The notes: generated by a model not told the origin, from the sequence alone. A stretch of 64,000 bases of DNA from Lachnospiraceae bacterium (GCA_024699325.1 JAILPS010000033.1:23288-87287), one strand, 5' to 3'; positions 53,535-62,908 are shown, counted from the first letter of the stretch. Made by a program: numbers and translations.

Positions 53535-53691
53535 AGCTAAAATCTCCATTCTAATAAATCATTTCCCCAATAACTGGAGATATGCGGCCTGTGACATATA
53601 CCCCTAAATGTCCCACAGCCGACTTTATTACTATAACGCTTTAAAGGAATGGTGTCAACCGATTAGATATTTTTATTATTAATTTACAATG

Positions 53692-53720
53692 TTGTTTTAG
53701 AGCAATTGTTATGCTATAAT
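53692..53720 (+). promoter_or_regulatory. Promoter of the aminotransferase cassette
   Basis: TTGTTT (53692-53697), 17 nt, TATAAT (53715-53720), 31 nt before the ATG. Confidence 0.65.
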
Positions 53721-53751
53721 TTAACGGATTGTAAATCTCAGGAGGCATACA

Positions 53752-54825
53752 ATGCTTAATTTTACAGTGGGCCCTGTGATGGGCAGTGAAGAGATATTAA
53801 ACATCGGAGCCATGCAGGTTCCTTATTTTAGAACAAGCGAGTTTTCAGACGTAATGTTTGAAAATGAGCGCCTGATGTGTAAGTTTGCAGGGGCTGGCGA
53901 GGGCTCAAGAGCCGTGTTTATCACGGGCTCAGGCTCAGCGTCCATGGAGGCTGCCATCGTAAACACACTTACAGGTGCTGACAAGGCCATCGTGATTGAC
54001 GGCGGAAGCTTCGGCCACAGGTTTGTGGAGATTTGTGAGATACATCACATTCCCCACACCGTCATAAAGCTAAACGCCGGCGAGCCGCTTACGAAGGATA
54101 TGCTCTACAGCTATGACAACCAGGGCTACACCGCCCTCGTTGTAAATGTCTGCGAGACCTCCACAGGAGTTTTATACGACTTAGATCTTATCAGCACATT
54201 TTGCAGGAAGAACAACCTGTTTTTCATAGCCGACACGGTCAGCGCATTTCTCGCCGATGAATTTGATATGGAGGCACTTGGCGCAGATGTCATGGTCACA
54301 GCCTCTCAGAAGGCTCTCGCATGCCCTCCAGGCATAAGCATTGCCGTTCTCTCAAAAAGAGGCGTGGACAGAGTTTACGCCACAGACTGCGGCTGCATGT
54401 ATTTAGACTTAAAGAGCGCCCTCAAAAACGGCGAGCGCGGACAGACTCCGTTCACTCCCGCAGTTGGAACGCTCCTTCAGATTAACAAGCGTTTAAGGCA
54501 GATTGAGGCCGACGGCGGCGTGAGCGCAGAGCACGCTAAGATTGCAGCTATCGCAGATGATTTTAGAAGCAGAATTGCATCTCTGCCATTTGAAATGTTT
54601 ACCGACGCCCTGTCAAACTCCGTGACGGCACTCCACCCCACCACCGCAAGCGCCTACGATATCTTCCTGACGCTTAAGGATAAATATGGCATCTGGATCT
54701 GCCCCAACGGCGGAGCACTTCGCGACACAGTATTTCGCGTGGGACACATGGGAGCGCTCACCGTCGACGACAACACAACTCTTATCAATGCATTTTTAGA
54801 TCTCAAAAAACGTGGAATCATATAA
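53752..54825 (+). CDS. Class V aminotransferase, PhnW/serine-glyoxylate-like
   Basis: A 357-residue PLP enzyme of the alanine-glyoxylate/2-aminoethylphosphonate transaminase type. Phosphate-binding [16 protein letters not shown] (about 57-72), FIADTVSAF with the PLP-ring Asp161, and [12 protein letters not shown] with the Schiff-base Lys187 are clear. It starts after AGGAGG. It is followed 8 nt later by a cytidylyltransferase fusion, so its amino product may be activated with CMP for a surface polymer. Without PepM/Ppd genes nearby, a phosphonate role remains unproven; serinol, alanine or similar amino alcohols are alternatives. Confidence 0.82.
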   Translation: MLNFTVGPVMGSEEILNIGAMQVPYFRTSEFSDVMFENERLMCKFAGAGEGSRAVFITGSGSASMEAAIVNTLTGADKAIVIDGGSFGHRFVEICEIHHIPHTVIKLNAGEPLTKDMLYSYDNQGYTALVVNVCETSTGVLYDLDLISTFCRKNNLFFIADTVSAFLADEFDMEALGADVMVTASQKALACPPGISIAVLSKRGVDRVYATDCGCMYLDLKSALKNGERGQTPFTPAVGTLLQINKRLRQIEADGGVSAEHAKIAAIADDFRSRIASLPFEMFTDALSNSVTALHPTTASAYDIFLTLKDKYGIWICPNGGALRDTVFRVGHMGALTVDDNTTLINAFLDLKKRGII

Positions 54826-54833
54826 GGAGAGAC

Positions 54834-56165
54834 ATGATTAAGGTTATTACATACGGAACCTATGACCTTCTGCACTACGGGCACATTAAGCTCTTAGAGA
54901 GAGCCAAGGCGCTTGGAGACTATCTGATTGTGGGCGTCACAGCCGACGATTTCGACAAAAAGCGCGGCAAGATTAACGTGTCCCAGTCCCTTATGGAGCG
55001 CATCGAGGCGGTTCGCGCCACAGGGATTGCCGACGAGATTATCGTCGAGGAATACGAAGGCCAGAAAATCGATGACATCAGGAAATACGGTGTGGATATC
55101 TTCACAGTCGGAAGCGACTGGGAGGGCAAATTTGACTACTTAAACGAATACTGTAAGGTCGTCTATCTGCCAAGAACAGAGGGCGTTTCAAGCTCTGAAA
55201 TACGAACTGCACAGGCAGGGGTAAGACTTGGGCTAGTGGGCGATTCGCTGTTTCTCAACAAGGTCTACAACGAGACCGCGTTCGTGAACGGTCTGAAGGT
55301 TTACGCCCTGTGCACCAACAATTCTGAGCTGACGGACGGCGAACTTAAGAGAACCGAGCTTATCACCAACAGCTACGACGAGCTTCTTGAAAATGTTGAC
55401 GCCGTATATCTTCGTTCCCTCCCCTCTGAACACTATGAGCAGATTAAGAAGGCGTTAGACTGCGGCAGGCATGTTTTGTGCGAATCACCCGTGACGGTCG
55501 ACGAGGCGCAGTGCGAGGAGCTGTATGCCCTGGCCAGGGAAAAGAAGCTGATACTTATGGAGGCCATTAAAACCGCCTACTCCACAGCATTTGCAAGACT
55601 GCTTCTTCTTATCAAGGGCGGTTCAATAGGCAACGTCATAAGCGTGGACGCAACCTGTACCAGCCTTAAGCAGTACGCAGGCACCATAAGGACCGACTGG
55701 AACGGCATCTACGAGTGGGGACCCACCGCTCTTCTGCCCGTACTCGAGATACTGGGCACAGGCTATAAGAACATCAACATGATTGCACATTTTGAGGACG
55801 ATGAACACCTCCACGACAGCTTCGTCAAGATGGATTTCCTCTACGACCACGCGGTCGCCTCCATCAAAGTCGGCGACGGCGTCAAGAGCGAGGGCGAGCT
55901 CATAATCTCAGGCACGAAGGGATATATATATGTTCCGGCGCCCTGGTGGAAGACGGACTACTTCGAGGTCAGATATGAAAACCCTGACGACAACAGGCGT
56001 CACTTCTATCAGTTAGACGGCGAGGGGATTCGCTATGAGTTAGTTGCATTTGTGAGAGCCATAGAGCGCGGAAGCCAGATATCAAACATCGACGAGGCCG
56101 TGACATTTAAGATGGCCGAGATAATGAAGGAATTTGAAAACCGGGAAAATGTTACTGTAATATAA
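54834..56165 (+). CDS. Fusion: cytidylyltransferase plus Gfo/Idh/MocA oxidoreductase
   Basis: A 443-residue two-domain protein. Residues 1-132 form a TagD/GCT-type nucleotidyltransferase: GTYDLLHYGHIKLLERAK with HxGH-like His14 and His17, and RTEGVSSSEIRT. Residues 135-443 look like a Gfo/Idh/MocA NAD-dependent oxidoreductase: LGLVGDSLFLNKV at the start of the Rossmann part, VLCESPVTVDEAQCEELYAL (the conserved EKP-like site reads ESP) and a C-terminal alpha/beta substrate domain. A CDP-activated compound such as CDP-glycerol could be made and the sugar or alcohol precursor reduced by the same protein. The third conserved Lys of the oxidoreductase motif is replaced by Ser, so activity may be altered. 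Confidence 0.8.
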   Translation: MIKVITYGTYDLLHYGHIKLLERAKALGDYLIVGVTADDFDKKRGKINVSQSLMERIEAVRATGIADEIIVEEYEGQKIDDIRKYGVDIFTVGSDWEGKFDYLNEYCKVVYLPRTEGVSSSEIRTAQAGVRLGLVGDSLFLNKVYNETAFVNGLKVYALCTNNSELTDGELKRTELITNSYDELLENVDAVYLRSLPSEHYEQIKKALDCGRHVLCESPVTVDEAQCEELYALAREKKLILMEAIKTAYSTAFARLLLLIKGGSIGNVISVDATCTSLKQYAGTIRTDWNGIYEWGPTALLPVLEILGTGYKNINMIAHFEDDEHLHDSFVKMDFLYDHAVASIKVGDGVKSEGELIISGTKGYIYVPAPWWKTDYFEVRYENPDDNRRHFYQLDGEGIRYELVAFVRAIERGSQISNIDEAVTFKMAEIMKEFENRENVTVI

Positions 56166-56167
56166 AG

Positions 56168-56196
56168 AATGCTGTGGCAAACGCCACAGCATTTTT
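56168..56196. terminator. Terminator shared by converging genes
   Basis: Perfect 11-bp stem (56168-56178 with 56183-56193) followed by TTTT on the plus strand; the minus-strand side is AT-rich. Confidence 0.9.
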
Positions 56197-56208
56197 AATT
56201 AAAATTAA

Positions 56209-58257
56209 TTATAAACCAGCTGCCTCTAAAGCTGCATCGATTGTCTCGCCTGCTGCCTCAGAAATAGTAACTGCCTTAGATATATCAAATGCAGCAGCAA
56301 ACTCGCTGTCATACTTGTCCTTATCAACTGCGTCATAACCTACATAGTACTTGTCATAGCTCTTGTAGTATGTAAATGTGTTAACCTTAGTGAAGTCTGT
56401 TCCCTCAATCTTATATACTACGTAGGATGTGTCGCCGTCATCCTCAACTGTCACAAAAGCTAACAGATTAGACTTTTCAATATACATAACTGCGTCGTCA
56501 GAAAATGATGCTCTGCCACACTTCTTCTCCTCCTTGTCATAAGTGTAGAGATAGTTGTAGCTGTCTGTGAATACGAGCATCTCAGGGATGTCATCATCTG
56601 TGACGTTCATGAATGCGAAAGCGTCGTATGGTCCGTAGTAATCGTTGTACTCCTTGTACTCCTCGATTGCATTTGCAAAAGAATTGTCAACTGGAACGAA
56701 CTGCTCGCCGTTCTCTGCGATAACTGCCATAGCAGCCTCAAACTCTTCATAGTTGGCAACTGTCTCGTCGGCAACTGTGATCTTGATGTCGTCGATTAAG
56801 AAGTCATCTGTCTCCTCAAGAGTTGCAAACAGGAAGCCCGCTGAAGATGTTGAAGATGTGTATGAGTAGTATGCGTCTGCAGGGAAGTAGATAGTTCCTG
56901 AAACCTCATACCAGTCGTCGCTGCCAGCATTTACAGCAACCATGTTGTAAGGGCTGACTGTGTAATCGCTTGCATCTGAATCCTTATAGAAGAGACCCTG
57001 GCACATAACCGGAAGAACCTTGCTGTTTGTGCTCTTAGCCTTAAATGTTACGTTAAATGTTCTACCTGCGTAGTCATAAGGAAGTGCTACCCAGATACCG
57101 TTGGTTGAATAGTAGCTGCTTCTATCATATACAAGGTAAGCGTTGCTTCCGTCAACACCAGCGCCCTCTTCTGTAGTAACTGAAGAGCTCTTGGTTGTGA
57201 ATGCAGAGCTTCCTGTAAACTCTATGTTTGTTCCTGAAGTCTCATCGTCAGCGTTAGCTGTTAAGAAGTTAGGATCTGCAACCTGTGCAAAATCAACTGT
57301 GTACTCAGGAGCGCTGACTTCGTAGAGCTGCCACTCGGCATTGCTCTTGCTGTAGTTAAATGTAAGCTCTGCGTTCATGGTGTAAAGCTTGTCATTTAAA
57401 ACAGTTGTAGCTACAGCTGACATGGTATCTGACATATTGTCTGTGTCGACTGTCTGGCTTGTAATCTCTGTGATAGTGAAGTTCTCACTGTCTGTTCTTA
57501 AGCTATCATCGCCAAAGTAAATGCTGTAGCCGTAATTCTTGACTATAGCGTTAGCCTCATCAACGGTAAGCTCCTTGAGATCGTATGTTACCTGATAATC
57601 GCTGGCATTTAAATAGTCGAGTTTCCATCCGGAATAGTCATCTGCAACTCTAACTGAAGCGTAACCTGTGATAGCATATGTTGCAATGCCGTCAACATAG
57701 TCAGCTGTGAATTCAGGCTCGTATGAACCGTAGAATGTGTCAGGATTAAGTTCGTTCTTGGTGATGGTGACATTCTCAAGAGCGGAAATATTGACATAAC
57801 CGCCTACATAGACCTCTTCCTCGGACTCGCTAAACATCTTAACTAACTCCTCGTTGGTAGGAATAATATAGTCATAAGAAATATCTTCCTCTGTCACTCT
57901 CTCGTCAATCTTAGAGGATGGAACCTTCCAGACTCCCTCCTCATCAAGCTTGAATACGATTGAGTACACAGTCTTGACAACTCTGCATGGTGTATTGTTG
58001 GACAATGTAGCCGTCACAGTTGCCTTATCATATTCGTCGTTGTGCTTAACCTTGTCAATGGTAAGCGTATAATCATCAGTTGTCGCATCCTCTGCAATAG
58101 CACCGTACTCCTTCAAAACCTCAACTACCTGCTCATCAGATGGCTTGTTATCCTCTGGCGAAGTAGTCTCTTTAGACTCGCCACCGCCACAGCCTGTAGC
58201 TGATACAGACATAGCTACAGCCATAACAAATAACGGCAATAAATGTTTCCTTCTCAT
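56209..58257 (-). CDS. Lipoprotein with CBM-like domain, function unknown
   Basis: A 682-residue lipoprotein. Signal MRRKHLLPLFVMAVAMSVSA then TGC (Cys23) and a Glu/Ser-rich linker. Residues 45-330 hold two to three repeated beta-rich units of unknown family (for example LNPDTFYGSYEPEFTADYVD). Residues about 333-500 look like a CBM4/9/22-type carbohydrate-binding jelly roll: NGIWVALPYDYAGRTFNVTF and ending FLIDDIKITVAD. The last 150 residues (INDYYGPYDAFAFMNVTDDD-like) resemble a calcium-type DxD repeat end of some surface proteins. It could hold the cell to a polysaccharide or sense one. Promoter with an operator at 58290-58331; terminator not obvious beyond 56168. Confidence 0.75.
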   Translation of the reverse strand: MRRKHLLPLFVMAVAMSVSATGCGGGESKETTSPEDNKPSDEQVVEVLKEYGAIAEDATTDDYTLTIDKVKHNDEYDKATVTATLSNNTPCRVVKTVYSIVFKLDEEGVWKVPSSKIDERVTEEDISYDYIIPTNEELVKMFSESEEEVYVGGYVNISALENVTITKNELNPDTFYGSYEPEFTADYVDGIATYAITGYASVRVADDYSGWKLDYLNASDYQVTYDLKELTVDEANAIVKNYGYSIYFGDDSLRTDSENFTITEITSQTVDTDNMSDTMSAVATTVLNDKLYTMNAELTFNYSKSNAEWQLYEVSAPEYTVDFAQVADPNFLTANADDETSGTNIEFTGSSAFTTKSSSVTTEEGAGVDGSNAYLVYDRSSYYSTNGIWVALPYDYAGRTFNVTFKAKSTNSKVLPVMCQGLFYKDSDASDYTVSPYNMVAVNAGSDDWYEVSGTIYFPADAYYSYTSSTSSAGFLFATLEETDDFLIDDIKITVADETVANYEEFEAAMAVIAENGEQFVPVDNSFANAIEEYKEYNDYYGPYDAFAFMNVTDDDIPEMLVFTDSYNYLYTYDKEEKKCGRASFSDDAVMYIEKSNLLAFVTVEDDGDTSYVVYKIEGTDFTKVNTFTYYKSYDKYYVGYDAVDKDKYDSEFAAAFDISKAVTISEAAGETIDAALEAAGL

Positions 58258-58289
58258 TTCTCCTCCTTAATGTTAGGCAATGCCTATAA

Positions 58290-58331
58290 TCAAACGTTTT
58301 ACATTATAGCAACATTCCTATTATTATTCAA
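58290..58331 (-). promoter_or_regulatory. Promoter of the lipoprotein gene with operator at the start site
   Basis: TTGAAT (58326-58331), 17 nt, TATAAT (58303-58308) on the minus strand; ATCAAACGTTTTAC (plus strand, about 58289-58302) lies directly downstream of -10, a typical repressor position. Confidence 0.7.
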
Positions 58332-58354
58332 TATCATTATCAACAAAAAATTGA

Positions 58355-58375
58355 GGCTGTATAAGCTATACAGCC
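58355..58375 (-). terminator. Terminator after flotillin
   Basis: Perfect 9-bp stem GGCTGTATA/TATACAGCC with 3-nt loop, then TCAATTTTTT on the minus strand. Confidence 0.88.
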
Positions 58376-58392
58376 CCAAAATCTAACAATTA

Positions 58393-60024
58393 TTACTCTT
58401 CGTCGTCAACTTCCTTGAAGTTTACCTCTGTTGCAGGTGTCTCGACAACTACCTGTGCAGCTGCCGGCTTGGTCTCTGCTGTTGCAGGACTAACCTTCTT
58501 GTCTGCAAATGTGGTGAACATCTTGGTAACATCAACGCCTGTGGACTCCTTGATACCGTCAGTAACCTGTGTAACTGTTGTCATGATGTTGCCGGCAAGC
58601 TGTGATGTCTCACCTCCGAACATCTTAATGCTCTCAACATTTGCATAGCCCTGACCGATGGCCTCAGCAATCTTAGGAAGCTGCTCGAAGTATACCTTGA
58701 GGGTATCGAGCTCCATCTGCTGACGAGCGGCATCGCCGTACTCCTTCATAGCCTCTGCCTTCTTTAAGATACCGGCAGCCTCAGCCTCAGCCTTAGCCTG
58801 GATGGCCTCAGCCTCCGCACGACCCTTAGCCTCGATAGCGGCAGCCTCAGCAAGACCTGCAGCCTTGACAGCCTCAGCCTCCTGAACCTTAGCGAACTTC
58901 TCAGCCTCAGCTGTAGCTCTCTTAGCCTCAGCCTCCTTCTCAGCCTCGAACTTCTCAGCCTCAGCCTTCTTCTGACGCTCATACAGATCAGCCTCAGCTC
59001 TCTTCTGACGCTCGTACTGAGCGGCATCTGCCTTCTGCTGTGCAGCATACTTGTCAGCCTCAGCCTGCTTCTTAACGCTCGCCTCAAGAGTCTTCTCCTG
59101 AATTGAAACCTCGCGCTCCTTGAGCTCTAACTCCTTCTCCTGACGAGCTAAGTTAGCGTTAGCAGTTGTAATCTCGATTGACTTTCTCTGCTCCTCTTCC
59201 TGGATCTTATAAGCTGCGTCTGCCTCAGCCTTCTTAACATCTGAATTCTTCTTAAGTTCTGCCTTCTTGATGGCAAGATCGTTCTGCTTAACAGCGATCT
59301 CAGCATCTGAAGCAACCTTTGCATCGTTAGCCTCTCTGGCTGCGATAGCCTGTGCAATCTCAACTTCCTTGTCAGCATTTGCCTTGGCAATAGCTGCATC
59401 CTTCTTAATCTGTGAAATGTTATCGATACCTAAATCCTCGATCACATGATTAGCATCTGAGAAGCGCTGTACGTTGAATGATACAAGCTCAAGTCCCATC
59501 TTCTGAAGATCAGGGATAACGTTCTCTGATACTCTCTCAACGAACGCCTTACGATCGCCGATCAAGTCTCTAAGCTTCATGGTACAGATAATCTCACGGA
59601 TGTTACCCTCGAGAACCTCTGCAACGATGGTTCCGATCTCCTCAGGAGACTTGTTAAGGAAGTTCTGTGCTGCAATCTCAACCATTGTAATCTCTGAGCT
59701 AACCTTAACGTTAACTGCTGAGTCAACGAAAATATTGATGCAATCTGCTGTAGGAACTGCGTCCCCAGTCTTGATATCAAGAGGGATAAGCTTAAGAGAC
59801 AGCTTATCGAGTCTCTCTAAGAATGGAAACTTAATGCCCGCTCTACCTATAAGGATCTTAGACTTTTTTCTAAGACCTGATATGATAAATGCTGTGTCCG
59901 GCGGTGCCTTCACATAACCGCTCGCAAGAATAACGAGCAACAAAATAATACCAATAGCGACTGGTACGATTGTGGTCAGCATGCTCTGAATATCAGAAGC
60001 AGCTAACAATAATAAAACCTTCAT
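58393..60024 (-). CDS. floT: Flotillin-like SPFH domain protein
   Basis: A 543-residue membrane-associated scaffold of lipid microdomains. N-terminal hydrophobic segment (IVPVAIGIILLLVILASGYV, about 20-39), SPFH domain (about 40-230: PFLERLDKLSLKLIPLDIKT; NFLNKSPEEIGTIVAEVLEG), then a long Ala/Glu/Lys coiled coil (about 230-450) and a short C-terminal domain. The coiled coil is coded by repetitive GCC-rich DNA. Start: AGGAGG 6 nt before ATG. It is monocistronic; no NfeD partner gene is adjacent. Confidence 0.92.
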   Translation of the reverse strand: MKVLLLLAASDIQSMLTTIVPVAIGIILLLVILASGYVKAPPDTAFIISGLRKKSKILIGRAGIKFPFLERLDKLSLKLIPLDIKTGDAVPTADCINIFVDSAVNVKVSSEITMVEIAAQNFLNKSPEEIGTIVAEVLEGNIREIICTMKLRDLIGDRKAFVERVSENVIPDLQKMGLELVSFNVQRFSDANHVIEDLGIDNISQIKKDAAIAKANADKEVEIAQAIAAREANDAKVASDAEIAVKQNDLAIKKAELKKNSDVKKAEADAAYKIQEEEQRKSIEITTANANLARQEKELELKEREVSIQEKTLEASVKKQAEADKYAAQQKADAAQYERQKRAEADLYERQKKAEAEKFEAEKEAEAKRATAEAEKFAKVQEAEAVKAAGLAEAAAIEAKGRAEAEAIQAKAEAEAAGILKKAEAMKEYGDAARQQMELDTLKVYFEQLPKIAEAIGQGYANVESIKMFGGETSQLAGNIMTTVTQVTDGIKESTGVDVTKMFTTFADKKVSPATAETKPAAAQVVVETPATEVNFKEVDDEE

Positions 60025-60158
60025 CTTCTTCCTCCTTTATGAAGTTTGCTCTGAGTTTTCCACTCACTGGAGCATATTTTATAATAAACTTATCCGCTAA
60101 TTAAGAACAGACGATTACCTAATTCTTAACGATTTCTTAATCGATAACTTATAAAAAT

Positions 60159-60180
60159 CCCGACCCATAAAAAGGTCGGG
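60159..60180 (-). terminator. Terminator of the hisB-pyr operon
   Basis: Stem CCCGACC (60159-60165) with GGTCGGG (60174-60180), then ATTTTTATAA on the minus strand. Confidence 0.87.
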
Positions 60181-60203
60181 AAAGTTAGATTTATCTAACA
60201 GAA

Positions 60204-61106
60204 TTATCTCACAGCTCCTATTAATTCCTTGATGTCTGAGACCCCATACTTCTCCATGTAAGCCTCTATTCCCTCAACAACCTCCACGGTTGCGTTAGGG
60301 TTTGCAAAGTTAGCTGTTCCGACTGCCACAGCGCTGGCGCCCGCTAAAATAAACTCCAAAGCGTCGCTTGCACATGTGATGCCGCCCATTCCTATAATAG
60401 GTATCTTGACTGCCTGTGCCACCTGATATACCATGCGAACCGCAACAGGTCTGACACATGGGCCGCTCATACCGCCTGTTTTGTTTGCCAGGGCGAAGGT
60501 TCTTCTGTTTATGTCGATCTTCATGCCCGTGATGGTGTTGATAAGAGAAACCGCGTCAGCGCCTCCCATTTCAACAGCTCTCGCCATCTCCGTGATATCT
60601 GTGACGTTTGGCGACAGCTTCATGATGACCGGCTGTTTTGCAACCTTTTTGACCGCCTGTGTGATGTCAAAAGCCGCCTTGGGGTTCTGGCCGAACGCTA
60701 TACCGCCCTCCTTGACATTGGGGCAGGAAATGTTGATCTCAAGCATGTCAACCTTCTCCTGGGCAAGTCTCTCAACCACCTCGATATAATCCTCTGTGCT
60801 CTTGCCACAGACATTTACAATAATCTTCGTGTCGTACTGCTTGAGAAATGGTATGTCTCTCTCGCAGAAAACATCTATTCCGGGGTTCTGAAGACCTATG
60901 GCGTTGAGCATTCCGCTGGGCGTCTCCACAACTCTCGGCGTGGGATTGCCTGCCCATGGAACATTGGCCACGCCCTTCGTGACAACTGCCCCCAATCTGT
61001 TCAGGTCCACGAACTCGCTGTACTCCATGCCTGAACCAAATGTTCCCGAGCACTCCATTACAGGGTTCTTAAATGTGACACCCGCAAGTGTTACTGATGT
61101 GTTCAT
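60204..61106 (-). CDS. pyrD: Dihydroorotate dehydrogenase, class 1B catalytic subunit
   Basis: PyrD oxidises dihydroorotate to orotate. The 300-residue protein has KNPVMECSGTFGSGMEYSEF, the catalytic Cys in INISCPNVKEGG (class 1B uses Cys as base), and FMN-binding GMGGITCASDALEFILAGAS. It works with PyrK, which passes electrons to NAD+. Last gene of the operon, 8 nt after pyrK. Confidence 0.96.
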   Translation of the reverse strand: MNTSVTLAGVTFKNPVMECSGTFGSGMEYSEFVDLNRLGAVVTKGVANVPWAGNPTPRVVETPSGMLNAIGLQNPGIDVFCERDIPFLKQYDTKIIVNVCGKSTEDYIEVVERLAQEKVDMLEINISCPNVKEGGIAFGQNPKAAFDITQAVKKVAKQPVIMKLSPNVTDITEMARAVEMGGADAVSLINTITGMKIDINRRTFALANKTGGMSGPCVRPVAVRMVYQVAQAVKIPIIGMGGITCASDALEFILAGASAVAVGTANFANPNATVEVVEGIEAYMEKYGVSDIKELIGAVR

Positions 61107-61114
61107 TACTCCTC

Positions 61115-61897
61115 CTACAGCTCGATATCCTGTGCGTTAAATACAGGACCGTCCGCGCATACTCTCTTGTTGTTTACATGTGAATGGTCATCGACATCCT
61201 TCGATTTGCAGACACATCCAAGACATGCTCCTATGCCGCACGCCATTCTCTCCTCCAGGGACAGATACGCCTCTATGTCATTATCAGAGGCGTAGGCCTT
61301 AAGTGCTCTGAGCATCGGTGTGGGACCGCAGGCATACAGTATATCTGCCTTAAGATTACATGCCCTGATAGCATCTATAACATTGCCCTTAGTTCCCGCG
61401 CTTCCGTCCTCAGTCGCGACAGTGACCACTCCGTAGCGCTCGAACTCCTCCTTGAGGAAGCAGTAATCTCTGTAACCTAAAACAATCTGAATGTCGTCCT
61501 TAGCCATTCCTCCCGCAAGGAGCTCCTTCGCGGTCTGAAGCATGGGGGGAATTCCTATGCCGCCGCCGATTACAAACGCTCTCTTATTCTTAAGAGAATA
61601 GCCGTTTCCGAGAGGTCCAACAAGGCGGATGCTATCGCCGCTTGCTAAGCGTGAGAATTCATCCGTGCCGTAGCCCACCACTCTGTAGACAAGCCTGACT
61701 GTGCCCGAATTCTTATCAATGTCGCACAGACTTATAGGTCTTGGCAGGAGGTGTGACGCGTCCTTACAGTACACGCTCACAAACTGTCCGGCCTTAGCCT
61801 CAGAGGCAATCTTCTGCGCTCTGATTACCAGATCATATATTCCGTCGCACAGGCTGTTCTGTGAGACAACTGTGCCGACTTCCTGAAATTTTGCCAT
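61115..61897 (-). CDS. pyrK: Dihydroorotate dehydrogenase electron-transfer subunit
   Basis: PyrK carries FAD and a [2Fe-2S] cluster and links PyrD to NAD+. The 260-residue protein has RPISLCDIDKNSGTVRLVYR (FAD site), FVIGGGIGIPPMLQTAKELL (NAD-binding) and the cluster ligands in MACGIGACLGCVCKS. I chose the internal ATG at 61897, which starts MAKFQEVG like known PyrK; the 29 codons before it would start at a TTG overlapping pyrF. The ribosome site is weak (GGGTAG), and the 70-nt gap after pyrF is the only loose junction. Confidence 0.92.
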   Translation of the reverse strand: MAKFQEVGTVVSQNSLCDGIYDLVIRAQKIASEAKAGQFVSVYCKDASHLLPRPISLCDIDKNSGTVRLVYRVVGYGTDEFSRLASGDSIRLVGPLGNGYSLKNKRAFVIGGGIGIPPMLQTAKELLAGGMAKDDIQIVLGYRDYCFLKEEFERYGVVTVATEDGSAGTKGNVIDAIRACNLKADILYACGPTPMLRALKAYASDNDIEAYLSLEERMACGIGACLGCVCKSKDVDDHSHVNNKRVCADGPVFNAQDIEL

Positions 61898-61967
61898 AAT
61901 AACTACCCAAAGCGCATGCCCTGTTGATTTCGCCCTGCGAAGAGCTGCGCATCCTATACATTTAATA

Positions 61968-62885
61968 CTAGAAAATGCTTGCAATATCCTCGATCATATC
62001 GATGGTCGCCTGACGAGAAGCCTCATCATAGTGCTCAGCGCCAAAGCGCGCGTACTTCTCCTGCTTGTAGGCAGCGATGATGCCTCTTGAAGAGTTGACA
62101 ATCGCTCCCAGACCGTCCTCATTGAAATATGGCTTGAGGTCTGCAGCCTTGCCGCCCTGTGCGCCGTATCCGGGCACGAGAATGTATGCCTTAGGCATAA
62201 CCTTGCGTAAAACCTTGCCCATCTCAGGATATGTGGCACCTACAACCGCTCCTACGTAGCTGTAATCGTCGCCCATGCAGTCGCTGCCCCACTCGTTAAC
62301 CTTCTCGCCAACCAGCTCATAGAGAGGTCTTCCGTCAACAAGTCTGTCCTGGAATTCTCCTGATGAAGGATTAGATGTCTTAACCAAAACAAAGATACCC
62401 TTCTTCTCCTTCTTGCACACGTCAACGAATGGCTTGATGCCGTCTGTTCCAAGGTAAGGGTTAACAGTTGCAAAATCCTCGTTAAATGCGCCAAATGTGT
62501 TTGCGCCAACAGTGACATTGCCAAGGTGTGCTGAAGCATATGCGGCAGATGTGGAGCCGATATCGCCTCTCTTCACGTCGCCGATAACAACCAGCCCCTT
62601 GCTCTTACAGTAATCCACAGTCTTCACAAATGCGATAAGTCCAGGAATGCCAAACTGCTCGTACATGGCAATCTGAGGCTTAACAGCCGGCACAAGATCA
62701 TAGATCTGATCCACGATACCCTTATTGTACTGCCAAACTGCCTCGCCGGCACCCTCTAAGGTCTCGCCAAACTCTGCGTAGGCCTTCTTCAAAATGTGCT
62801 CCGGAATATATGAAAGCATGGGGTCCAGTCCTACAACGACCGGCGCCTTCTTAGCCTTAATCTGCTCCACTAATCTGTTAATCAT
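61968..62885 (-). CDS. pyrF: Orotidine 5'-phosphate decarboxylase, long type
   Basis: PyrF makes UMP from OMP, the last de novo step. The 305-residue length is that of the long group (about 300), not the short type (about 240). The catalytic DxKxxD motif is in VIGDVKRGDIGSTSAAYA (about 91-108); VVGLDPMLSYIP and VLVKTSNPSSGEFQDR are typical. AGGAG precedes the ATG. Middle of hisB-pyrF-pyrK-pyrD. Confidence 0.95.
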   Translation of the reverse strand: MINRLVEQIKAKKAPVVVGLDPMLSYIPEHILKKAYAEFGETLEGAGEAVWQYNKGIVDQIYDLVPAVKPQIAMYEQFGIPGLIAFVKTVDYCKSKGLVVIGDVKRGDIGSTSAAYASAHLGNVTVGANTFGAFNEDFATVNPYLGTDGIKPFVDVCKKEKKGIFVLVKTSNPSSGEFQDRLVDGRPLYELVGEKVNEWGSDCMGDDYSYVGAVVGATYPEMGKVLRKVMPKAYILVPGYGAQGGKAADLKPYFNEDGLGAIVNSSRGIIAAYKQEKYARFGAEHYDEASRQATIDMIEDIASIF

Positions 62886-62908
62886 GATAAAATCTCCTTA
62901 AAATATTA

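Noticed and set aside
58764..59087. Minus-strand Arg/Leu-rich frames in the flotillin coiled coil
   Set aside because: They are out-of-frame products of GCC-rich repeats in the coiled-coil coding region.
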